A DNA stretch of 64,000 bases from Natronorubrum texcoconense (GTDB lineage Archaea > Halobacteriota > Halobacteria > Halobacteriales > Natrialbaceae), in the NCBI RefSeq assembly GCF_900100335.1, contig NZ_FNFE01000002.1, positions 558,001 through 622,000 of the forward strand, read 5' to 3'. Under the pieces are notes generated by a model. It worked only from the letters and a program-made list of their open reading frames with translations. It was not told the DNA's origin and did not search any database. Positions 8,907-16,672 of this stretch are shown one piece after another. Each line of letters starts with the position of its first letter. Within the stretch, counting starts at the first letter, position 1. The position numbers were made by a program, and so were the translations under genes.

Positions 8907-10088
8907 ATGAGCGAGGACCGAGCGCGGACGACGAACCGAGCGGTCGACGACGCCTTCGATCCCGTCGCCTTCCTGGAGACCGCAGTCCAGCACGCCTCCC
9001 ACGAGGACGTCGGCCCGATGCGGACGTTCCTCTGTGAGACGCTCGAGGAACGGGGCGTTACCCCCCGCGTCGACGAACACGGAAACGTGATCGCGACCCG
9101 CGGGCCGGCCGACGCCGACACCCACCTCGTGTTGAACACGCACATCGACACCGTCTCGCCGCACGTGCCGTTCGAACGCGACGCGACCGGCGTCGAGGGT
9201 CGCGGCGAAACCGAGACCGGCGACGTGATCCGAGGACGCGGCTCCTGTGACGCGAAGGGGCCGCTCGCCGCGTTGCTGTCGGCGTTTTTCGCCGTCGATC
9301 CCGCGAGCGCGACCGGCCGCGTCACGCTCGCGATCACGCCCGACGAGGAGGTGCTCTCGATCGGCGCGTACGAACTGGTGACGGGCGTGGAGTCGCCGAC
9401 CCGAGACGCCGACGCGGTGATCGTCGGCGAGCCGACGAATCTCGACGTCTGTACGGCCGCCAAAGGGCGCTTCCAGGGGACGATCCACCTGACGGGCGCG
9501 AACGCCCACGCCGCCGAACCGGAGACGGGAGTCAACGCCGTCGCCGCGCTCGAGTCCGTCCTCGCGGCGATCCGAACGTTCGACGACCGAGACGACGCGC
9601 CACCGACGCACCCACAGCTCGGCGAGGCGACGCTCACGCCGACCGTCGTCGAGGGCGGCGCGGCCACGAATCAGGTGCCGGCCGACTGCGCGCTGACGGT
9701 CGACCGCCGGAGCGTGCCGCCCGAAGCGGCCGACGAGTTCCACGCGGCGCTCACCGAGCAGTTGCGGACCGCCGTGCCCGACGACGTGGGGCTCGAGTTT
9801 CGCTTCACCGACCGACCCACGCCGTTCCTCGAGGCCTGGGACACCGATCCCAACGAACGAATCGTCGAGGTCCTCGCCTCTGCGTCCGGCGGCGACGTCC
9901 GGCCCTTCGCCGCCGCGACCGAAGCCTCCTACTTCGCGGCCGACGCGCCGACGGTCGTCTTCGGCCCCGGCGTCCTCGCGGACGACGAGGGAGCCGTCGC
10001 GCACGCGCCGCGGGAGTACGTCCGGATCGACGCGGTCCGCGAGGCGGCGCGGGCGCTCGAGGAGACGGTGCTGACGATCGTCGAGTAG
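8907..10088 (+). CDS. dapE: M20-family deacylase, probable succinyl-diaminopimelate desuccinylase
   Basis: This 393-residue M20 metallohydrolase has the metal motif NTHIDTV, the GRGSCDAKGPLAALL segment with its bridging Asp, the catalytic Glu pair in TPDEE, GEPTNLDV, and the C-terminal His in AVAHAPREYV. M20 enzymes act on several acylated amino acids. Its place at the end of a dap operon that includes dapD makes succinyl-LL-DAP the probable substrate. ATG 8907 (MSEDRARTTN) is chosen; the open frame extends back into dapF, but that part is a shadow. Confidence 0.88.
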   Translation: MSEDRARTTNRAVDDAFDPVAFLETAVQHASHEDVGPMRTFLCETLEERGVTPRVDEHGNVIATRGPADADTHLVLNTHIDTVSPHVPFERDATGVEGRGETETGDVIRGRGSCDAKGPLAALLSAFFAVDPASATGRVTLAITPDEEVLSIGAYELVTGVESPTRDADAVIVGEPTNLDVCTAAKGRFQGTIHLTGANAHAAEPETGVNAVAALESVLAAIRTFDDRDDAPPTHPQLGEATLTPTVVEGGAATNQVPADCALTVDRRSVPPEAADEFHAALTEQLRTAVPDDVGLEFRFTDRPTPFLEAWDTDPNERIVEVLASASGGDVRPFAAATEASYFAADAPTVVFGPGVLADDEGAVAHAPREYVRIDAVREAARALEETVLTIVE

Positions 10089-10164
10089 AAACCGTCGTGT
10101 TCGCGGAGCGACGGCGGCGCCTTCATCGTGAGAACGGATGATTCGTCGCGAGGCGACCGCGTCG

Positions 10165-10275
10165 CTACCACTTGATCGAGATGTAGAGGAGGGCGATCAT
10201 GCCCAGAATTGCCACGACAAAGAGGGCGACGGTCGCGATTTCCGGGAAGAGATACTCGACTATCGCATCGCTCAT
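10165..10275 (-). CDS. 36-residue single-helix membrane microprotein
   Basis: A short frame on the minus strand runs from ATG 10275 to TAG at 10165-10167. It encodes 36 residues beginning MSDAIVEYLFPEIATVAL and ending LLYISIKW. The central stretch is a clean transmembrane helix, with an acidic N-terminus and a Lys-Trp C-terminus. There is no overlap with other genes. Such one-helix proteins are common in haloarchaea and are often missed. Function unknown; coding status is judged from composition only. Confidence 0.55.
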   Translation of the reverse strand: MSDAIVEYLFPEIATVALFVVAILGMIALLYISIKW

Positions 10276-10427
10276 ACCGGCCGTTCGGAACAGTCGGTCA
10301 AAGCCATGTTGATCTCGATCCGTCGACGACCGTGCCCGAAGGCACGGGACCGGACTCGACGCGAACGGTTCTCGACCGATCCGATCGGACGATTTTTACC
10401 GACGCTGTCTAATGTAGACAGCAACAC

Positions 10428-11375
10428 GTGTCCCCCGCTGTCGCCGCCGTGCTGTCCTCCCTCGCGACCGTCGGGGGAGACGCGACGCTCGTCACCGCCC
10501 AGTCGGTCGGCGGCGTCGATCTCCGCCGACCGCTCGGCGTCGCCGTCGGCTGGACAGTCCTCACGCTCGTCGTCGGCGGGGTACTGCTGGCCGGGTTCTC
10601 GTCGCCGATTCGAGCGATTCGGGACGACGCCCTCGAGCGGCCGGACCTGACGTTCGCGACCGGCTTTCTCGTCTTCTTCGCGCCGCTCGTCGTCGCCTCG
10701 ATACCGCTGTTCGTCCTCACCTACGTCGCCGACCATCCGGCGGTGCTCGGAATCGGCGCGCTCGTCTCGCTGCCGGCGCTGATCGTCGCCGGTGGGCTGT
10801 TGATCGTCGGCGGTACGATCGGTTCCGTCGTCGTCGGCGATCGGATCGCCGGCAGCGTTGCGACCGGGACGCCGTCGCTCGGACGGTCGCTCGCGGTCGG
10901 ATCGGTCGTCCTCGGCTCGAGTCAACTCGTTCCCGTCGTCGGGACGCTGGTCGCGATCGGATTCGCGACCGTCGGCACGGGCGCGCTCGCGCGACGACGG
11001 TTCGACCCCTGGAGCGACGACGAGGAACGCGGTCGCGTCCGCGACGGACCGGCGCGAACGGGCCGCCCGACTGTCCGCTCGACCGAGCGCTGGGAAGGGG
11101 CCGACTCGGACGAAACTGCCGTCTGGCGCTCGACGGAAATCGAAGGCGACGGGACCGAGACCGGTCCGGAGACACCGTCGGGCGTGGCCGGACGGGTCGA
11201 CGACGAGACGGAGGACTCGAACCGTCTCGCGCGACGGCGGACCGATGGTGCCCGCCCCTCGACGGCTGATGGGAAAGAGCAGACAACCGGTGAGTGGACC
11301 GTCGACGACTGGGCGTGGGAGATCGGTGCCGACCGCGCGGACGAAACCGAGGACGCGTCGGAGTCCGATCGGTGA
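10428..11375 (+). CDS. Haloarchaeal membrane protein with acidic C-terminal tail
   Basis: A 315-residue protein. The N-terminal half has four or five hydrophobic segments (about residues 35-60, 75-105, 108-135, 140-190) with Gly/Val-rich pairs, suggesting a bundle that surrounds a lipid-exposed face. From about residue 195 onward the sequence is hydrophilic and acidic/arginine-rich, probably disordered cytoplasmic tail. The start is GTG at 10428, and a T-rich element (gattttta) about 35 bases upstream fits a near-leaderless transcript. No catalytic motif recognised. Confidence 0.7.
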   Translation: MSPAVAAVLSSLATVGGDATLVTAQSVGGVDLRRPLGVAVGWTVLTLVVGGVLLAGFSSPIRAIRDDALERPDLTFATGFLVFFAPLVVASIPLFVLTYVADHPAVLGIGALVSLPALIVAGGLLIVGGTIGSVVVGDRIAGSVATGTPSLGRSLAVGSVVLGSSQLVPVVGTLVAIGFATVGTGALARRRFDPWSDDEERGRVRDGPARTGRPTVRSTERWEGADSDETAVWRSTEIEGDGTETGPETPSGVAGRVDDETEDSNRLARRRTDGARPSTADGKEQTTGEWTVDDWAWEIGADRADETEDASESDR

Positions 11376-11418
11376 CACGGCCCCAAATCGTGCGGTTCTG
11401 CGCGTCGAGTCGGCGGCT

Positions 11419-12192
11419 TCAGACGTACTCGAGGAAGTTCACGAGGTAGACGACCGCGTTGAAGAGGCCGTGGACCAGCGCGGGAACGACCAGATTGTCG
11501 GAGAGTTCGTAGAGGACCCCGAGATAGAGTCCGAGCGTCGTGACCGTCCCGAGGCTCACGAGGACCGCCCCGAGGTCCTCGCCCAAATAGGCGGGGAAGT
11601 GGACGATTCCGAAGACGAACGACGCGAGGATTACGGCGACCACCGTGGGGAACGTCTCGCCGAGGCGCGACTGGATAACGCCCCGGTAGAGTAACTCTTC
11701 GCCGGGACCGGTGAGGAAGATCGCGATCGGAATCCCGAGCAACAGCAAGAGCGGGTACTCCCGCCCCCGCTCGATGCCGGAGTGGGTCGTCCCCTCCCCG
11801 CCCGTTCCGAACGGATCGAACAGCTCGATGACCAGCTGGTAGCCCATGGCGACGGTGAACGCACCGATTAGACCGATTGCGATCCAGCTCAGGTCCCGGA
11901 GCGTGGGTTTTCGAAGCCGGAGGAACTCGAGGACGAACGCCGGATCGAACCCCCGACGACGAACGATCAAGTACGTCAGGGCGAGTCCGCCGGCGCCGAC
12001 GACGTTGAACGCGACCGACGAGGCGAGCTGGTGAATCGTCGCGTCGTCGTACCCGAGGACGAGCAGCTGCACCTCGACGCCGACCGTCGCGGAGAGTCCG
12101 GTGAACCAGCCGCCGATCGCGAGCGCGAGACAGAGGACGACGGCTCGGACGCTCGCCGGAACGGGGACTCGAAACCGCCGTCTCGTGGACAC
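11419..12192 (-). CDS. CPBP-family intramembrane protease (CAAX-like)
   Basis: A 257-residue integral membrane protein of the CPBP/Abi family. It has the catalytic motif GEELLYRGVIQSRL (EExxxR), the second motif in FGIVHFPAYL with a conserved His, and HGLFNAVVYLVNFL near the C-terminus. These residues form the glutamate/histidine active site of Rce1-like proteases. Substrates in archaea are unknown. It is preceded on the right by the divergent acyl-CoA synthetase gene. A second, longer CPBP protein lies at 40027-41148. Confidence 0.88.
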   Translation of the reverse strand: MSTRRRFRVPVPASVRAVVLCLALAIGGWFTGLSATVGVEVQLLVLGYDDATIHQLASSVAFNVVGAGGLALTYLIVRRRGFDPAFVLEFLRLRKPTLRDLSWIAIGLIGAFTVAMGYQLVIELFDPFGTGGEGTTHSGIERGREYPLLLLLGIPIAIFLTGPGEELLYRGVIQSRLGETFPTVVAVILASFVFGIVHFPAYLGEDLGAVLVSLGTVTTLGLYLGVLYELSDNLVVPALVHGLFNAVVYLVNFLEYV

Positions 12193-12307
12193 AGGTGCCC
12201 GTAGTCACCAGCGATAAAAATAGGTACTGACCGTCGGCGAGTCGCGAGGCGGAGGCGGAGTATTCGACGATCCGCTCGTAAAATGCGCGTGGAAATGTCT
12301 GACACAG

Positions 12308-12315
12308 TATAAAAA
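12308..12315 (+). promoter_or_regulatory. TATA box of the acyl-CoA synthetase gene
   Basis: The octamer tataaaaa lies about 34 bases before the ATG at 12346. With the usual archaeal spacing of about 27 bases from TATA centre to transcription start, the mRNA would have a leader of only about 8 bases. That fits the near-leaderless transcripts common in haloarchaea. Confidence 0.6.
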
Positions 12316-12345
12316 GAATAATACCTCGTTTGCGTATCTCAACGA

Positions 12346-14007
12346 ATGGACATGCCTGCTGGAACAGATCAAACCCTTCGACCGTTTCTGTGGCGTGCAG
12401 CCAACCTGTATTCCGACACGGAGATCGTCTCCCGAAACCACGACGGAATGCAGCGATACACCTACGGCGAGTACGAGGATCGAACGAGCCAGCTCGCGAA
12501 CGCCCTCGACGAACACGGCATCGAGGAGGGCGACCGCGTCGGGACGTTCTGTTGGAACCACTCCCGGCACTTCGAGACGTACTTCGCCGTCCCGTCGATC
12601 GGCGCCCAGCTGCATACGATCAACCCGCTGCTTCCCGACGCACACATCCAGTACATCGTCGACAACGCCGACGATCAGCTGATCTTCGTCGATCAGTCGC
12701 TCGCACCGAAACTCGCGAGCGCGGTCGCCGATGCCGACGGCGACGAGTTCGCGGACGTCGACTTCGTCGTCATGGGGAGCGAGGAGTCCGACCACCTCGA
12801 GGCGACGCCGTACGAGTCGTTCATCGACGGCCAGGACACCGACTACGACTGGCCCGACGTCGACGAGGAACAGCCGGCGGGAATGTGTTACACCTCGGGA
12901 ACCACCGGGAACCCGAAGGGCGTCGAGTACACCCAGCAGATGCTCTGGAGCCACACGATGGCGACGCTGACGCCACAGGGGATCCCGATGGCCGACGACG
13001 ACGTCGTGATGCCCGTCGTGCCGATGTTCCACGTCAACGCCTGGGGCATGCCGTTCTCGGCGACTGCGGGCGGCTCGAAACACGTCTACCCGGGCCCCTC
13101 GCCGGAGCCCGAAGACATCGCGAGCCTCATCGAGAACGAGGGCGTGACGATCAGCGCCGGCGTCCCCACCGTCTGGCTCGGACTGATGGAGTACTGCTCG
13201 GAACACGACGTCGACCTCTCGACGCTCGAGACCGTGATCGTCGGCGGCTCGGCGGCGCCGAAATCGATGATCGAGTGGTTCGACGACCAGGGCGTCGAAG
13301 TGCTCCACGCATGGGGAATGACCGAGATGTCCCCGATCGGCTCGGTCTCCCACCTCAAATCCGATCTGCAGGACGCCGACTACGACACCCAACTCGAGAA
13401 ACGCGGCAAACAGGGGCTGATGGTCCCCGGCCTCGAGTTCAAAGTGATCGACGAGAACGACGAGGAGATCGCCTGGGACGGCGAGGAGTTCGGCGAGCTG
13501 TGGGTTCGCGGTCCGTGGGTCACGAAGGAGTACTTCAAGCGCCCGGAGGCCAACGAGGAGGACTTCGAGGACGGCTGGCTCAAGACCGGCGACGTCGTCA
13601 CCGTCGACGAAGACGGCTACATCCAGATCGTCGATCGCGAGAAGGACGTGATCAAATCGGGCGGCGAGTGGATCTCGTCGGTCGAACTCGAGAACGCGAT
13701 CATGGCCCACGACGACGTCGCCGAGGCGGCCGTCGTCGGCGTCCCCCACGAGCGCTGGCAGGAGCGACCGGTCGCGTTCGTCGTTCCCGACGACGGCGTC
13801 GACCGCGAGACGCTCGTCCCCGAGATCAACGAGATGCTCGCCGACGAGTACCCCAAGTGGTGGCTGCCGGACGAGGTCGAGTTCATCGAAGAGGTGCCGA
13901 AGACGGCGACGGGCAAGTTCTCGAAGAAGGACATCCGCGAGGAGTACGCGGACCAGTCCCTCGTCGAGGGCCGGGTACCGGAAGACGCCGCGCCGGATCA
14001 AAACTGA
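12346..14007 (+). CDS. Acyl-CoA synthetase / AMP-dependent fatty-acid CoA ligase
   Basis: A 553-residue member of the ANL (AMP-binding) superfamily, which activates a carboxylic acid to an acyl-adenylate and then a CoA thioester. Visible motifs are the P-loop-like CYTSGTTGNPKGVEYT (A3), HAWGMTEMSP (A5), LKTGDVVTVDEDGY (A7), the hinge VDREKDVIKSGGEW (A8) and the catalytic Lys in KTATGKFSKKDIR (A10). Overall similarity is to medium- or long-chain fatty-acid ligases; the chain length cannot be read from sequence. A small GC-rich/T5 stretch after the stop (near 14010-14025) could terminate transcription. Confidence 0.9.
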   Translation: MDMPAGTDQTLRPFLWRAANLYSDTEIVSRNHDGMQRYTYGEYEDRTSQLANALDEHGIEEGDRVGTFCWNHSRHFETYFAVPSIGAQLHTINPLLPDAHIQYIVDNADDQLIFVDQSLAPKLASAVADADGDEFADVDFVVMGSEESDHLEATPYESFIDGQDTDYDWPDVDEEQPAGMCYTSGTTGNPKGVEYTQQMLWSHTMATLTPQGIPMADDDVVMPVVPMFHVNAWGMPFSATAGGSKHVYPGPSPEPEDIASLIENEGVTISAGVPTVWLGLMEYCSEHDVDLSTLETVIVGGSAAPKSMIEWFDDQGVEVLHAWGMTEMSPIGSVSHLKSDLQDADYDTQLEKRGKQGLMVPGLEFKVIDENDEEIAWDGEEFGELWVRGPWVTKEYFKRPEANEEDFEDGWLKTGDVVTVDEDGYIQIVDREKDVIKSGGEWISSVELENAIMAHDDVAEAAVVGVPHERWQERPVAFVVPDDGVDRETLVPEINEMLADEYPKWWLPDEVEFIEEVPKTATGKFSKKDIREEYADQSLVEGRVPEDAAPDQN

Positions 14008-14102
14008 ACGCCGCGCCGGGCTATTTTTCGGCAGCGATGCAGCCGCCGGACGCTACCCGAACCGTCGCACTCGACGTTCCGACACAGGCTCGGTTCGACT
14101 CG

Positions 14103-14990
14103 TCACTCGCGCTCGAGGACGATCACGCCGGCGAGAATCAACGCGCCGCCGGCGACGGTCGCGACGGTGACCGGTTCGGCGAACAGCGCAGCACCGAGGA
14201 CGACCGTGACGGGTGGCTCGGCGGTGCTGACGATACTCGCTCGGCTGGCGCCGATGTACCGCAGCCCGGCGAAAAACGCCACGACGGGAACCGCGGTCGC
14301 GACGACGGCGATACTGAGTAGAATCGCCCACGCCGACGGCGCCGTGGGAAACGCGAGTTGACCGGTGGCCGCCCCGATGCCGACGAACGACGCCCCGGCG
14401 GCGGGCAACACGTACGCGGTCAGGACCAGCGGATCGACCGTCTCGAGCACCGCCCGCGAGCCGGTGATGTAGCAGGCGTAGGCCAGCGCGGCGCCGAGGA
14501 CGACGACCACGCCGACGAGCGACGCGCCCTCCGGGTTCGCGCCGGTGACGAGGACGATGCCGCCGAAGGCCAGACACAGCGCCACCAGCATGGCTCGGCT
14601 GATTCGCTCGCCGATCGTGAGGACCGCGAGAACCACGACGAACGCGGGATAGGTGTAGAGGACGATCGCGACCAGTCCGGCCGTCATGTACTCGAGACCG
14701 AGGAAGTAGAGCCCGCTCTGTGCGGTGTAGCCGAGGCCGCCGAGCGCGAGCGCGATCGCCAGCGGTCGTCCGCGGAGGATCGTCGCCTCTCCTCGCCACG
14801 CGAGAAAGGCCCAGATCACCAGCCCGGCGAGCAGAAACCGAAAGACGAGCACCGTCGGAATCGAGAGCCCCGCCCGCTGAGCGTAGATTCCGAAAATCCC
14901 GAGCGTCCCGAACCCGATCGCTGAGACGAGTATCAGCGCGATACCGAGGTGTTCGGTCTCGAGCGTTCGGTGAGAGAGATATTCAGGCAT
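14103..14990 (-). CDS. EamA/DMT-superfamily transporter
   Basis: A 295-residue membrane protein with about ten transmembrane segments arranged as two EamA repeats (about residues 14-140 and 155-292). Each repeat ends with the usual Gly/Ala-rich helices: YTYPAFVVVLAVLTIGERIS in repeat 1 and STAEPPVTVVLGAALFAEP in repeat 2. DMT proteins export metabolites or amino acids; the substrate is not predictable. Start ATG 14990 (MPEYLSHRTL). Convergent with the acyl-CoA synthetase gene. Confidence 0.88.
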   Translation of the reverse strand: MPEYLSHRTLETEHLGIALILVSAIGFGTLGIFGIYAQRAGLSIPTVLVFRFLLAGLVIWAFLAWRGEATILRGRPLAIALALGGLGYTAQSGLYFLGLEYMTAGLVAIVLYTYPAFVVVLAVLTIGERISRAMLVALCLAFGGIVLVTGANPEGASLVGVVVVLGAALAYACYITGSRAVLETVDPLVLTAYVLPAAGASFVGIGAATGQLAFPTAPSAWAILLSIAVVATAVPVVAFFAGLRYIGASRASIVSTAEPPVTVVLGAALFAEPVTVATVAGGALILAGVIVLERE

Positions 14991-15109
14991 GCCAAATCGA
15001 GTCGCTGACTCGCAGTACCGCGCATCGGCTTACAAAAACTCCGATACGCGCGTCTCGCGGGCCGTGGCGAGTCGGATCGCAAAAGTGGCTGCTCGAGACC
15101 GCGCGTCGA

Positions 15110-16495
15110 CTACTCGAGGTCGTCCACTAACTCGCTCGCGACGCCGGTGTAGCCCGCCGGCGTCAGCGCGTGCAGTTCCTCGCGAACGTCTTCGTCGACC
15201 TCGAGGTCGTCGAACATGGTACGGAAGTCCTCGAGCGTGACGTCCTTGCCGCGCGTGACGGCTTTGACGCGCTCGTAGGCGTCCTCCTGTCCCTCGCGGC
15301 GGAGGATCGTCTGGACGGCCTCGCCGATGATCTCGGGGGTGGACTCGAGTTCGTCGCGCATGACCCGCTCGGTGGGGACGACCTTCGAGAGCCCCGACGC
15401 AGTCTTGCCGTAGCCGATCAGGCAGTGGGCGAATGCGGCGCCGATGTTGCGCTTGACGGTCGAGTCGGAGAGGTCGCGCTGGAGCCTCGACGTGGTGATG
15501 TAGTCCGCCAGGAAGGTGAGATCCGAGTTGGCCTTCGAGAGGTTCCCCTCACTGTTCTCGAAGTCGATCGGGTTGACCTTGTGGGGCATCGTCGAGGAGC
15601 CGGTTTCGCCCTCGACGGCCTCCTGGCCGAGGTAGCGGTCGGAAACGTAGAGCCACATGTCCAGATCGAGGTCCAGCAGGACCTCGTTCGCCCCGCGGAA
15701 GGCGTCGAAGACGGCCGCGAGGTCGTCACAGGGGTTGACCTGCGTGGTCAGCGCCTCGAACTCGAGGCCCAGATCGGTGACGAACGCCTCCGCGAACGCC
15801 GGCCAGTCGACGTCGGGGTAGGCCGCGTGGTGGGCCGCGTACGTGCCCGACGCGCCGCCGAGTTTGCCCCGGAGTTCGTCGGTCGCTTGCCGAATGCGCC
15901 CCGTCGCGCGACCGAGACGGGCGGCGTAGACGGCCATCTCCTTGCCGAACGTGGTCGGCGTCGCGGGCTGGCCGTGCGTTCGGGCGAGCATCGGGAGGTC
16001 GCGGTAGTCGCGAGCCATCCCCGCGAGCGTCTCGCGGACCTCGTACAGCTCCGGCAGGAGCACCTCGTCGACGGCGTCGCGGACGAGCAGCCGGTGGGCG
16101 AGGTTGTTCACGTCCTCGCTGGTCAGCCCGAAGTGGATCCAGGCCGAGGCGTCGCTGCCCTCGAGCAGCCGGTGACGAACGAAGTACTCGACGGCTTTGA
16201 CGTCGTGGTTGGTCGCCTCGAACTCGGCGTAGCCCTCCGTCTCGAGGGTCTTGATCAGCCGGGCGTCCTCCTCCGCGAAGTGTTTGTACAGTCCGCGAAG
16301 GTGTTCGCGTTCCTCGAGGTCGAGCTCGAGCGGCGTCGCCTCGAGATCCGCGAGCGCGAGCAGGTACTCGACTTCGACGCGGACCCGGGCGCGCATGAGT
16401 GCGGCCTCGCTGGCGTACGGCGACAACGGCGCGGTCCGGCTGCCGTAGCGGCCGTCCAGCGGCGAGACGGCGTACAGGGCGTTCGTGTCGGTCAT
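15110..16495 (-). CDS. purB: Adenylosuccinate lyase
   Basis: PurB acts twice in purine synthesis: on SAICAR to give AICAR and on adenylosuccinate to give AMP. The 461-residue protein carries the fumarase/aspartase-superfamily signature GSSTMPHKVNPIDFEN, TRTHGQPATPTTFGKE with the general-acid His, and TSEDVNN. Length is normal. It is transcribed divergently from the purN-AICARFT fusion, and the shared 178-base region has a repeated motif, pointing to joint control of purine genes. Confidence 0.96.
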   Translation of the reverse strand: MTDTNALYAVSPLDGRYGSRTAPLSPYASEAALMRARVRVEVEYLLALADLEATPLELDLEEREHLRGLYKHFAEEDARLIKTLETEGYAEFEATNHDVKAVEYFVRHRLLEGSDASAWIHFGLTSEDVNNLAHRLLVRDAVDEVLLPELYEVRETLAGMARDYRDLPMLARTHGQPATPTTFGKEMAVYAARLGRATGRIRQATDELRGKLGGASGTYAAHHAAYPDVDWPAFAEAFVTDLGLEFEALTTQVNPCDDLAAVFDAFRGANEVLLDLDLDMWLYVSDRYLGQEAVEGETGSSTMPHKVNPIDFENSEGNLSKANSDLTFLADYITTSRLQRDLSDSTVKRNIGAAFAHCLIGYGKTASGLSKVVPTERVMRDELESTPEIIGEAVQTILRREGQEDAYERVKAVTRGKDVTLEDFRTMFDDLEVDEDVREELHALTPAGYTGVASELVDDLE

Positions 16496-16561
16496 TGAAC
16501 GAGCCTTCCCGCACGCGGTCCAAAAGCGTGTCGAAACGCGGGTCGCTCGGGGCCACGAGTA

Positions 16562-16625
16562 TGCATATCTCGGAGAGACCGTACGGAAATACTGCCGTTA
16601 TAATACACGACCGTGCATATTTCGG
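16562..16625. promoter_or_regulatory. Divergent pur promoter with two copies of a TGCATAT-type motif
   Basis: Two similar elements, tgcatatctcgg at 16562 and tgcatatttcgg at 16614, are exactly 52 bases apart, close to five helical turns. A TATA-like gttataatac lies between them at 16598-16607 and could serve the purN-AICARFT gene. The first copy is part of the palindrome tatgcata (16560-16567). The placement between divergent purine genes suggests an operator pair for a purine-responsive regulator. This is an inference from position and repetition only. Confidence 0.5.
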
Positions 16626-16672
16626 TGGCCGAGACCGCAACCACTTTGCCCCTCGCGGGCGCGGGTTCGACC

